Shown here: positions 1 through 5,947 of the stretch, piece by piece
Layout of the letters: every line of letters begins with the position of its first letter
How positions within the stretch are numbered: position 1 is the first letter of the stretch
Assembly: GCA_030692905.1 (NCBI GenBank)
Contig: JAUYBT010000123.1
Coordinates: forward strand, 1-7,385
Length of the DNA stretch: 7,385 bases
From: Bacteroidales bacterium
Lineage (GTDB): Bacteria > Bacteroidota > Bacteroidia > Bacteroidales > VadinHA17
Direction: 5' to 3'
Notes under the pieces: generated by a model
The model's input: only the letters and a program-made list of their open reading frames with translations
Databases searched by the model: none
What the model was told of the DNA's origin: nothing
Position numbers and translations under genes: made by a program

Positions 1-2
1 GT

Positions 3-314
3 GATGTAGCTAGTCTCAAGGGAGACAAACAGGATCTGGCTCATGTTTTTGTAACCCTTTGCGATGATACCGGGAATACCGTTTACTCTGCAGAGAATGA
101 AATCACCTGTGAAATAAACGGGCCGGTGAGGATTCTGGGAATGGAAGATTCCAATCCAAGGAATATTGAAGATTATAAGGACAATAAGCAAAAAGCCTGG
201 CACGGAAAGATGCTGATCTATGTTCAATCGCTCGATAAATCAGGCAAAGCTGTAATTACCTTATCATCTCCGGGATTGCAGGGGGCAACTGTGGAAATTG
301 ATGTTGTAGAATAA
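3..314 (+). CDS. C-terminal end of a glycoside hydrolase family 2 (beta-galactosidase-like) protein, 5' truncated by window
   Basis: The frame is open from the first bases of the window to a TAA at 312-314, so this is the last 103 codons of a longer gene. The ATG at 126 lies inside the domain and is not the real start. The visible peptide resembles the immunoglobulin-like C-terminal domain of many Bacteroidota GH2 enzymes: a segment like 'DLAHVFVTLCDDTGNTVY', then 'ENEITCEINGPVRILGMEDSNP', then a Lys/Trp-containing stretch leading to 'GKMLIYVQS' and a final beta-strand pair. In GH2 enzymes this pattern (D-L-A-x-V-x-V, D-x-x-G-x-x-V, I-x-G-x-x-R-I-x-G, N-P) packs against the catalytic barrel and is not itself catalytic. 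The catalytic part lies outside the window, so substrate cannot be read. A GH39-like enzyme downstream supports a carbohydrate-degradation context. The domain match is from memory of the family pattern. Confidence 0.72.
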   Translation, partial: DVASLKGDKQDLAHVFVTLCDDTGNTVYSAENEITCEINGPVRILGMEDSNPRNIEDYKDNKQKAWHGKMLIYVQSLDKSGKAVITLSSPGLQGATVEIDVVE

Positions 315-316
315 AT

Positions 317-345
317 GTAGAGACAGGTCTCAGACCTGTCTCTAC
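317..345. repeat. REP-like 29-base palindrome
   Basis: Two perfect 14-base arms (317-330 and 332-345) are separated by a single C; the left arm reads GTAGAGACAGGTCT. It begins two bases after the stop codon of the GH2-like gene. As RNA or single-stranded DNA it would form a long hairpin, with the innermost bases unpaired to make the loop. No T-run follows (the next bases are GACAATTCC), so it is a poor intrinsic terminator by itself. Palindromes with GTAGAGAC/GTCTCTAC ends are common intergenic repeats in Bacteroidota and cyanobacteria genomes; placing it in that group is from general knowledge. No second copy is present in the window. Confidence 0.75.
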
Positions 346-436
346 GACAATTCCGGTTGAAACATCATAATTTACCATTCAGCAATATATCTTAACCACT
401 CTGCATCTTATATTTTTTATTAAATCCATTCAGCTT

Positions 437-444
437 TTACTTTG
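437..444 (+). promoter_or_regulatory. Possible Bacteroidota -7 box upstream of the four-gene operon
   Basis: TTACTTTG resembles the phylum -7 consensus TAnnTTTG with one mismatch and lies 36 bases upstream of the ATG at 481. A T-rich block (414-417, TTTT) sits about where a -33 TTTG element would be expected, but it is not a good match. The region 346-480 is AT-rich and otherwise empty. This is the only sizeable gap before the operon, so a promoter is expected hereabouts. The exact box is tentative. Confidence 0.3.
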
Positions 445-480
445 ATCTTAATTTAATGTTTAACCATAAAAATTAAGACG

Positions 481-1329
481 ATGAAAAAGAAATTGAATTC
501 AGGTTTTGCAGGATTTCTGATGAGCCTGCTGATTATTTTACCTTCCGTTTCAAACGGGCAGAGTGAAAAAGCAGTTACTAAGAAGTATTTAAGGGAATTA
601 CCCAGGGTTCCGGTTAGCAACGCGCTTCAAAAATACAAAATGACTGGTTTATATACTAACATGGATCTTTACGGGAACTTTACCGATAAAACAAAAGTTA
701 TCGGCGATTATACCAGGGGTCTTGAAAATGGATTCGTTACCTGGAATAATATTTATATCTCAAATTCAAACAATTTTTCAGAACCTTTCCCTGCAGGGAC
801 AAAACAGGAATATATGGAGAACATAAAATATGTTCCTTCTCCGAAAATGGTGGAGGATGCGGAGGCCTTTAAAAATTTTCCTTCATCTCCCGAAAATATA
901 TATGCAAGAAACCTGATATGGGATATGATGTCTTTTGAAATATTTGCCTGGAGTTACTATGACTCATTGAAGTTGAACGAACCTTACATAATACCCGATA
1001 TAACAGGGCAGTTTAATATAGCTGATATTGGCAAATATTCTCATAATAAAATAATGCTATGCTGGAAAGGGATATCAGAGATTAATGACGAATTATGTGC
1101 AATAATCGATTTCACTGCTATTGATAATAAGATCGAATTGAGATTGGACCAGATCAAAACAAAAGGTACTGAACAATACTGGGGAAATATCCTGGTCTCG
1201 CTGAAAACGAAAAACATCGAACATGCAGAAATGTATAGCGGAACTATCCAGGAGATAGAGGTTAAAGGGATGAAAGATAAATTTCTTGTCAAGACAATAA
1301 GAGAACTTGAGGTGAATAGAATTCAATAA
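481..1329 (+). CDS. Secreted protein of unknown family, first gene of the LytSR-GH39 operon
   Basis: A 282-residue protein that I do not recognise. It starts with a clear Sec signal: basic MKKK, a hydrophobic core at about residues 9-22 (GFAGFLMSLLIILP), and a likely cleavage site near SNG-Q around residue 26. There is no Cys after the core, so it is not a lipoprotein. The mature part is soluble-looking, with an aromatic-rich middle (residues 146-160, including WDMMSFEIFAWSYY) and a C-terminal half with alternating hydrophobic strands (residues 190-280, including CWKGISEINDELCAIIDF and GTEQYWGNILVSLKTK). No catalytic motif is evident. The ATG is preceded by A-rich sequence with no Shine-Dalgarno motif, as is usual in Bacteroidota. 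The gap to the kinase gene is only 21 bases, so they are probably co-transcribed. A possible role is an extracytoplasmic partner or ligand-binding accessory of the kinase; this rests on position only. Confidence 0.85.
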   Translation: MKKKLNSGFAGFLMSLLIILPSVSNGQSEKAVTKKYLRELPRVPVSNALQKYKMTGLYTNMDLYGNFTDKTKVIGDYTRGLENGFVTWNNIYISNSNNFSEPFPAGTKQEYMENIKYVPSPKMVEDAEAFKNFPSSPENIYARNLIWDMMSFEIFAWSYYDSLKLNEPYIIPDITGQFNIADIGKYSHNKIMLCWKGISEINDELCAIIDFTAIDNKIELRLDQIKTKGTEQYWGNILVSLKTKNIEHAEMYSGTIQEIEVKGMKDKFLVKTIRELEVNRIQ

Positions 1330-1350
1330 AGAACTATTAAATTTGTTGGT

Positions 1351-2397
1351 ATGAAAGCACCTGCCCTGTATGATTTTATGAATCTGCGCAAACCTGTTTC
1401 GCATATAACATTTCTTATATTTTCATTACTTGTGACCATTATTACTGCATTCACAGGAAAATACTCCGGCCCTCCGCCTGTCTCATTTAGTATATTCATC
1501 CTGATATTTGCCCAGCTCGAGGTGTTTATATATTTTGGCAACAGGTTATTCGCAGATTTAAACTTTGGTAAAAGCCCGGGGGAAATTACCCGGATTATAC
1601 TTGTCCGGTTTATGATTTTTTTAACAGCCTGTCTTATGGTTTCAATGATTCTTTTTATCCTGTCGCAATATGCAGGACTATGGATAAAAGGAGAAGACCT
1701 TTCGAAAGTGATTTCTAATTTTTTTCATTATGAAATCCGTGGCTGGTTCAAATCGACGATAACGGGGTTATCAGTCGGCGGGATAATATTTATTGTTTTA
1801 CTATGGCAGTCGTCCTTAAGAAGGGAGCAAAAGCTAAGGGAAGAGAACCTGATCTTTCAGAATGAGACATTAAAGAACCAGGTTAATCCTCATTTTCTTT
1901 TTAATAGTTTAAATACACTTTCGGCACTGGTTAATACCCAACCGGACGTTGCAGAAGAATTCATTAATAGATTGTCATCAATTTACCGTTATATCCTCGA
2001 GAACAGTTCCAAAGACAGAGTACCTCTGGGTGTAGAACTATCCTTTATCAGAGATTATTTCTTCTTACATAAAATAAGAGATGACGGGAAAATTCAACTG
2101 GAAGTAAAAGTTAATGAAACTGATAATTCTGAAATCCTACCGGTATCCCTACAGATACTTGTTGAAAACGCTATCAAGCATAATAAGGCAACAAGAGAAA
2201 GTCCGTTAAAGATTTCAATTTACATTGAAAATAAGCACGTTATAGTAAAAAACAATCTACAGAAAATGGCAGTGCAGTTAAAATCGACAAAAATCGGACT
2301 TAAGAATCTTGCTCAACGTGTAAGGCTTATGACAGGGAAAGTACTTATTATTGAAGAGACAAATACTGATTTTATTGTAAAAATTCCTTTATTGTAA
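1351..2397 (+). CDS. LytS/YehU-type sensor histidine kinase with four transmembrane helices
   Basis: A 348-residue membrane kinase. Hydrophobic segments at about 17-36, 45-64, 82-105 and 136-153 predict four helices with both ends cytoplasmic; the largest outside loop would be about 106-135, so there is no large sensor domain. A short coiled linker (155-175) leads into the His_kinase (LytS/YehU) domain: NPHFLFNSLNTL at 179-190 with phospho-acceptor H181, then an ATP-binding domain with N-box LVENAIKHN (270-278; N273) and a G-box-like STKIGLKNLAQRV (312-324). The G-box lacks the extra glycine often seen before IGL, but the length is normal for the family. Its TAA stop overlaps the ATG of the response regulator (TAATG), which implies translational coupling and a cognate pair. 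With such small exposed loops it may sense membrane state or a partner protein, perhaps the secreted product encoded just upstream. Confidence 0.92.
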   Translation: MKAPALYDFMNLRKPVSHITFLIFSLLVTIITAFTGKYSGPPPVSFSIFILIFAQLEVFIYFGNRLFADLNFGKSPGEITRIILVRFMIFLTACLMVSMILFILSQYAGLWIKGEDLSKVISNFFHYEIRGWFKSTITGLSVGGIIFIVLLWQSSLRREQKLREENLIFQNETLKNQVNPHFLFNSLNTLSALVNTQPDVAEEFINRLSSIYRYILENSSKDRVPLGVELSFIRDYFFLHKIRDDGKIQLEVKVNETDNSEILPVSLQILVENAIKHNKATRESPLKISIYIENKHVIVKNNLQKMAVQLKSTKIGLKNLAQRVRLMTGKVLIIEETNTDFIVKIPLL

Positions 2398-3152
2398 TGA
2401 ATATACTGATAATTGAAAATGAAAAACCCGCTGCTAATAAGCTCGTCAGGGTATTAATGAAAATTGATACATCTATAACTGTTCTGGGTATTATTGAGTC
2501 TGTCGAAGAAGCAATAAACCGGTTACAGGAGAAACCACAACCTGATCTGATCCTGATGGATATTCAGCTCGATGACGGACTTTGTTTTGAGATTTTCGAA
2601 ACAATCAATGTTGACATCCCGGTAATTTTTACTACAGCCTACGATGAGTACACACTCAAAGCTTTCAAGGTGAACAGTGTTGATTATCTCCTAAAACCAA
2701 TTGATGAAGAGTTGCTTAAGTCAGCTCTGGGCAAATATAAAAAACTTTATGCTGACAAAGATCCATTTAAGAGAGATTTCAGGCAGCTCCTGAATGAGTT
2801 CAGGAATCAATATAAATCGAGGTTTCTTATTAAGATTGGTGATAAGTACAGGTCGGTGCCAGCCGGAGAAATCAGCCATTTTCACATATGCGAACGGAAT
2901 GTCTTTCTGAGTGATTATCAAGGTAAAGACTATGGTGTTGATTACTCTCTTGAACAGTTACAGAGTATGCTCGATCCTCGTAAGTTCTTCAGAATTAACC
3001 GTGAATGTATTGTTAATATCGATGCAATTACACTAATGCACAGCTACTCCACGAGTAGGTTACAGCTTACTTTAAAAAGTAAAGAAAAAAGTGATCTTTT
3101 CGTTGTTAGCCGTGATAAGGTTGCAGAATTTAAAAGATGGGTTGACAAATGA
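2397..3152 (+). CDS. LytTR-family DNA-binding response regulator
   Basis: A 251-residue two-domain regulator. The receiver domain (1-115) has the acidic pocket at E7/E9, the phosphorylation site D55 in LILMDIQL, the switch threonines T79/T80 in IFTTAYDEYT, and the conserved K100-P101. A linker (about 116-140) leads to a LytTR DNA-binding domain (141-250), with RFLIKIGDKYRSVPAGEI, then Y-x-V-x-Y-S-L-E-Q-L, and the signature FFRINRECIVNIDAI at 197-211. LytTR proteins bind paired short direct repeats in promoters; no such pair could be assigned with confidence upstream of position 481. The start overlaps the kinase stop, and its TGA stop overlaps the glycosidase start as ATGA, so kinase, regulator and enzyme form one coupled unit. 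Domain identity is secure; the target genes are inference, with the operon itself the first candidate. Confidence 0.94.
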   Translation: MNILIIENEKPAANKLVRVLMKIDTSITVLGIIESVEEAINRLQEKPQPDLILMDIQLDDGLCFEIFETINVDIPVIFTTAYDEYTLKAFKVNSVDYLLKPIDEELLKSALGKYKKLYADKDPFKRDFRQLLNEFRNQYKSRFLIKIGDKYRSVPAGEISHFHICERNVFLSDYQGKDYGVDYSLEQLQSMLDPRKFFRINRECIVNIDAITLMHSYSTSRLQLTLKSKEKSDLFVVSRDKVAEFKRWVDK

Positions 3153-4864
3153 ATTATATTATGATAAAAAGAAAACATTTAACATTCCTGTTCCTATTGC
3201 TGGTTACTGTTTTTTCTTTAGCTCAGACTGCACAAGAGAAAACGATCATTTCAGTTAACCTGAATAAAGAAATCGGTAAAATGGATCCTGTATGGGCATG
3301 GTTTGGATATGACGAGCCAAACTACACCTATATGAAAGATGGTAAAAAGCTTCTTTCAGAGCTCTCTGCCCTGAGCCCCGTACCTGTTTATGTCCGGACA
3401 CATAATCTTTTGACTTCCGGAGATGGAACTCCCGCGCTGAAATGGGGATCATCAAATGTTTATACTGAGGATGCAAATGGTAATCCGGTATATGACTGGA
3501 CGATAATTGATAAAATATTTGACACTTATGTTGAACGGAGGATGAAACCGCTTGTTGAGATGGGCTTTATGCCCGAAGCTTTGTCCTCAAAACCGCAGCC
3601 TTACAAACACAACTGGAAACCGGGAGATCCTTATGATGATATTTATACCGGATGGAGATATCCCCCGAAAGATTATGACAAATGGGGAAAGCTAATTTTC
3701 CAGTGGGTCAGACATTCGGTTGAAAGATATGGTAAAGCGAAAGTCGAATCGTGGTACTGGGAGCTTTGGAATGAACCGGATGCCAAATACTGGGGTGGTA
3801 CTGTTGAGGAATATTGCAAGCTTTACGATTATTCTGCCGATGCTGTCAAAAGAGCATTGCCAACTGCACGGGTTGGCGGTCCACACATCACCGGTCCGGC
3901 GAATGCCAATGCTACGAAATTTCTGACGGAATTTCTTAATCATTGTGAATCAGGGACAAATTATGCAACAGGAGACACAGGTACCCCTCTCGATTTTATT
4001 GCTTTTCATGCTAAAGGTGCTCCTCGTTTTGTTGATAACATGGTACGTATGAATATGGGAACCCAGCTTCGTCAGATAGCACGGGGGTTTGAAATAGTAG
4101 CTTCAAATCAAAAATTTAAAAACCTCCCGATCATTATTGGTGAATCTGATCCTGAAGGATGTGCTGCATGCGGAATGACCAATTACCCTCAGAACGGCTA
4201 CAGGAACGGGACAATGTACTCGAGCTATACAGCTTCTTCATTTGCAAAGATCTATGACATTGCACTTTATTACAAAGTCAATCTGCTCGGGGTTGTCTCA
4301 TGGTCCTTCGAATTTGAAGACCAGCCATGGTTTCATGGCTTCCGCGATCTTGCTACAAACGGAGTGGATAAACCGGTTTTAAATGTTTTCAGAATGTTCG
4401 GAATGATGGGCAGCAACAGGGTTGAAGCAAAATCAAGTGCAGGTTTCACCTGGAAAAACGTAATTGATTCGGGTGTCAGGGGAACCAAACCGGATATTAA
4501 TACTATCGCTTCAAAAAGTAAAAATGAAGCAACCGTAATGTTATGGAACTACCACGATGATGACAGGACTTCTCCTGATGCAACTGTTGAATTATCGGTG
4601 AATGGAATTCCGGCAAAGAGAGTGCAGATTTCTCAGTACCTGATCGACAAGGATCATAGTAATTCGTATGAGCTATGGAAAAAAATGGGATCTCCTCAGG
4701 ATCCGACATCCGGACAATACATGGAACTTGAAACGGCGGGGCAACTTCAGATAATTGACTCTTCTGTTAAAGCGAAAGTCAAAAATGGCAAACTATCATT
4801 TAATACAATGCTCCCCCGGCAGGGAGTTAAACTGTTAATAATCAAATGGCAAGAAGATAATTAA
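3149..4864 (+). CDS. Secreted GH39-like glycosidase (beta-xylosidase/iduronidase superfamily)
   Basis: A 571-residue enzyme with an N-terminal Sec signal (basic MIKRKH, then LTFLFLLLVTVFSLA; likely cleavage around residue 25). The mature region looks like a clan GH-A (beta/alpha)8 barrel of family 39: RTHNLL (83-88), PLVEMGFMPEAL (134-145, close to the GH39 pattern K-P-x-V-E-L-G-F-M-P), the proton donor E209 in WELWNEPD (204-211), FIAFHAKG (283-290), and a likely nucleophile E332 in IIIGESDPEG (328-337). Residues from about 455 to the end look like a beta-sandwich. Substrate cannot be read: beta-xylosides are the family default, but other glycosides are possible. The first ATG overlaps the regulator stop (ATGA); an ATG four codons later (3161) gives a more compact signal peptide and may be the true start. 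Expression is presumably tied to the LytSR pair through coupling. Confidence 0.82.
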   Translation: MNYIMIKRKHLTFLFLLLVTVFSLAQTAQEKTIISVNLNKEIGKMDPVWAWFGYDEPNYTYMKDGKKLLSELSALSPVPVYVRTHNLLTSGDGTPALKWGSSNVYTEDANGNPVYDWTIIDKIFDTYVERRMKPLVEMGFMPEALSSKPQPYKHNWKPGDPYDDIYTGWRYPPKDYDKWGKLIFQWVRHSVERYGKAKVESWYWELWNEPDAKYWGGTVEEYCKLYDYSADAVKRALPTARVGGPHITGPANANATKFLTEFLNHCESGTNYATGDTGTPLDFIAFHAKGAPRFVDNMVRMNMGTQLRQIARGFEIVASNQKFKNLPIIIGESDPEGCAACGMTNYPQNGYRNGTMYSSYTASSFAKIYDIALYYKVNLLGVVSWSFEFEDQPWFHGFRDLATNGVDKPVLNVFRMFGMMGSNRVEAKSSAGFTWKNVIDSGVRGTKPDINTIASKSKNEATVMLWNYHDDDRTSPDATVELSVNGIPAKRVQISQYLIDKDHSNSYELWKKMGSPQDPTSGQYMELETAGQLQIIDSSVKAKVKNGKLSFNTMLPRQGVKLLIIKWQEDN

Positions 4865-4885
4865 CAAAAGTCAGGGTTACTTTTG
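4865..4885 (+). other. Small inverted repeat immediately after the GH39 stop codon
   Basis: Perfect 7-base arms CAAAAGT (4865-4871) and ACTTTTG (4879-4885) flank a 7-base loop, directly abutting the TAA of the glycosidase gene. The stem is AT-rich and is not followed by a T-run, so it is weak as a terminator. Its right arm overlaps a promoter-like TACTTTTG. It may belong to the host gene's 3' end or to the left flank of the mobile element; the sequence alone does not decide. Confidence 0.4.
4878..4885 (+). promoter_or_regulatory. Possible -7 promoter box for the mobile-element genes
   Basis: TACTTTTG matches the Bacteroidota -7 consensus TAnnTTTG exactly, and the bases after it (CAAAAAC) would place a transcription start at about 4890. 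No TTTG is present at the expected -33 distance. If used, the transcript would carry a leader of about 145 bases containing a terminator-like hairpin and the three-way-junction fold before the recombinase start codon. Confidence 0.3.
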
Positions 4886-4922
4886 CAAAAACTGTGACAA
4901 GAAAATTACCCCTACCATCCGT

Positions 4923-4936
4923 GTTGCACTAAATCC
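4923..4936 (+). repeat. Left copy of imperfect inverted repeat in the mobile element
   Basis: GTTGCACTAAATCC matches the reverse complement of 7324-7337 (GTTGCACTACATCC) at 13 of 14 positions. Directly inside it lies a G/C-rich hairpin (4937-4954). The same order, repeat then hairpin, is seen at the right end when read from outside inwards. Confidence 0.55.
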
Positions 4937-4967
4937 CACCCCAAAAACGGGGTGTGATAGCTTTTTT
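4933..4967 (+). terminator. Intrinsic terminator-like hairpin between the GH39 gene and the recombinase
   Basis: Stem CACCCC (4937-4942) pairs with GGGGTG (4949-4954) around the loop AAAAAC. It extends past one C/T mismatch through ATC (4933-4935) with GAT (4956-4958). Three bases later comes a run of six T (4962-4967). This is the best intrinsic terminator in the window. It could end the LytSR-GH39 transcript or, if part of the element, shield the element's genes from outside transcription. Confidence 0.6.
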
Positions 4968-4984
4968 AAAGAAAAATTAGTAAA

Positions 4985-5049
4985 ATGATACTGAACGGGA
5001 GAAAGTGCTCCCTAAAAATTACTTAAATAATTTTAATGTCCAGTATCAT
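4985..5049 (+). promoter_or_regulatory. Predicted three-way-junction leader around the recombinase start codon
   Basis: A 9-base perfect stem, ATGATACTG (4985-4993) with CAGTATCAT (5041-5049), encloses two further perfect hairpins: GGGAG/CTCCC (4997-5001 with 5008-5012, loop AAAGTG) and AAAATTA/TAATTTT (5015-5021 with 5028-5034, loop CTTAAA). The ATG at 5036 sits in the short junction strand between the second hairpin and the closing stem. The alternative ATG at 5048 is partly inside the closing stem. Such a fold could control recombinase translation, or act in DNA as a recombinase or transposase recognition structure. Confidence 0.5.
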
Positions 5050-5947
5050 GAGAAAAAAAAGTGAATTTACAACTGTTGAACGAGCTATCCAAACTGTTGA
5101 TGGATTTCAGAAAGTGTTTAACACTCTGCAGCAGCAGACTATCCTGCGGGGTCAGAGTCAAAGTACTCTCGATAACTATATCCGGCAGATTGCTCTTATC
5201 AGCCTGGAGTTTAACAAACTCCCCGAAAACCTCTCGGAAGAAGATATCAACGAGTACCTCACTGCACTCGCTCAAAGCCCAAAATCTCCTTCACGCAGCA
5301 GTTTTAAACATGCGATATATGGCTTGCGTTATTATTACCGCCACATAGGACAAACCAACCGGGCCATCGATTTGCCTTCGTTGAAAAAAGAAGCTAAGCT
5401 GCCTGTCATCTTAAACCGCGGCGAACTTCGCCAATTGTTCAGGGCTCCAAAGCTGCTAAAGCACCGCATTGCACTTACTCTAATCTATTCTGCAGGTCTG
5501 CGCTCTCAGGAGGCCAGCAACATGAAAATATCAGATATAGATTTTGAACGTAAATCCATTCACATCCGTCAGAGCAAATACAAAAAAGATCGTATTGTCC
5601 CATTGTCTGATTACATGGCAAAAGGGTTAAAGCAATATCTTGCAGCCGAAAACCCTCATATCTGGCTTTTTAACGGCAAAGAACCCGATGGGCGTTACAG
5701 CGTTAAAGGTCTGAGCTGGATCATGCGCGAGACCCTGAAAAAGACAGATATCAAGAAAAATGTAACGCTTCATTCCCTTCGTCATAGTTATGCAACCCAT
5801 CTGCTCGAAGACGGATTAAATATCTTAATCATCAAGAAGTTGCTGGGTCATGCCAAAATTGAAACAACAATGATTTATCTCCATGTTGCCCAATGCCCCA
5901 TAACATCTGCTCATAGTCCTCTGGATACTCTGTACCCTAAGAAATAG
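5036..5947 (+). CDS. Tyrosine recombinase (phage-integrase/Xer-like) of the IS91-like element
   Basis: A 303-residue recombinase of Xer-like length. An N-terminal SAM-like core-binding domain (about 25-110; STLDNYIRQIALI, INEYLTALAQ, RSSFKHAIYGLRYYY) precedes the catalytic domain (about 122-290). All family catalytic residues are visible: R156 in YSAGLRSQEA, K181 in RQSKYKKDRIVPL, H246-x-x-R249 in LHSLRHSYATH, H272 in LLGHAKIETT, and nucleophile Y281 in MIYLHV. It is therefore probably active. The ATG at 5036 gives the longest product; ATG 5048 (residue 5) is also possible, and neither has a Shine-Dalgarno motif. Its TAG stop overlaps the GTG start of the transposase. In related two-gene IS91 elements the role of this protein is not settled; resolving transposition intermediates, as a resolvase-like activity, is one guess. 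A phage integrase is unlikely given the partner gene. Confidence 0.92.
   Translation: MSSIMRKKSEFTTVERAIQTVDGFQKVFNTLQQQTILRGQSQSTLDNYIRQIALISLEFNKLPENLSEEDINEYLTALAQSPKSPSRSSFKHAIYGLRYYYRHIGQTNRAIDLPSLKKEAKLPVILNRGELRQLFRAPKLLKHRIALTLIYSAGLRSQEASNMKISDIDFERKSIHIRQSKYKKDRIVPLSDYMAKGLKQYLAAENPHIWLFNGKEPDGRYSVKGLSWIMRETLKKTDIKKNVTLHSLRHSYATHLLEDGLNILIIKKLLGHAKIETTMIYLHVAQCPITSAHSPLDTLYPKK

Noticed and set aside
126..314. A separate 62-codon gene beginning at ATG 126
   Set aside because: The frame is open upstream to the window edge, and the encoded domain begins before 126, so this is the tail of a larger gene.
1338..1345. TAAATTTG, an exact match to the -7 promoter consensus, just before the kinase gene
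   Set aside because: It lies only five bases before the kinase ATG, with no -33 element, inside a 21-base operon gap. A chance AT-rich match is more likely than a leaderless promoter.
1041..1541. Overlapping reverse-strand frames opposite the secreted protein and kinase genes
   Set aside because: They lie opposite well-supported genes, have no domain features, and reflect the strand-reversed composition of the real genes.
3692..3943. Reverse and alternative-frame reading frames inside the glycosidase gene
   Set aside because: The in-frame glycosidase shows conserved catalytic motifs across this stretch; the alternatives do not.
5061..5348. A 95-codon frame within the recombinase gene
   Set aside because: Out-of-frame with a recombinase that has a full catalytic set; the sequence has no family features.
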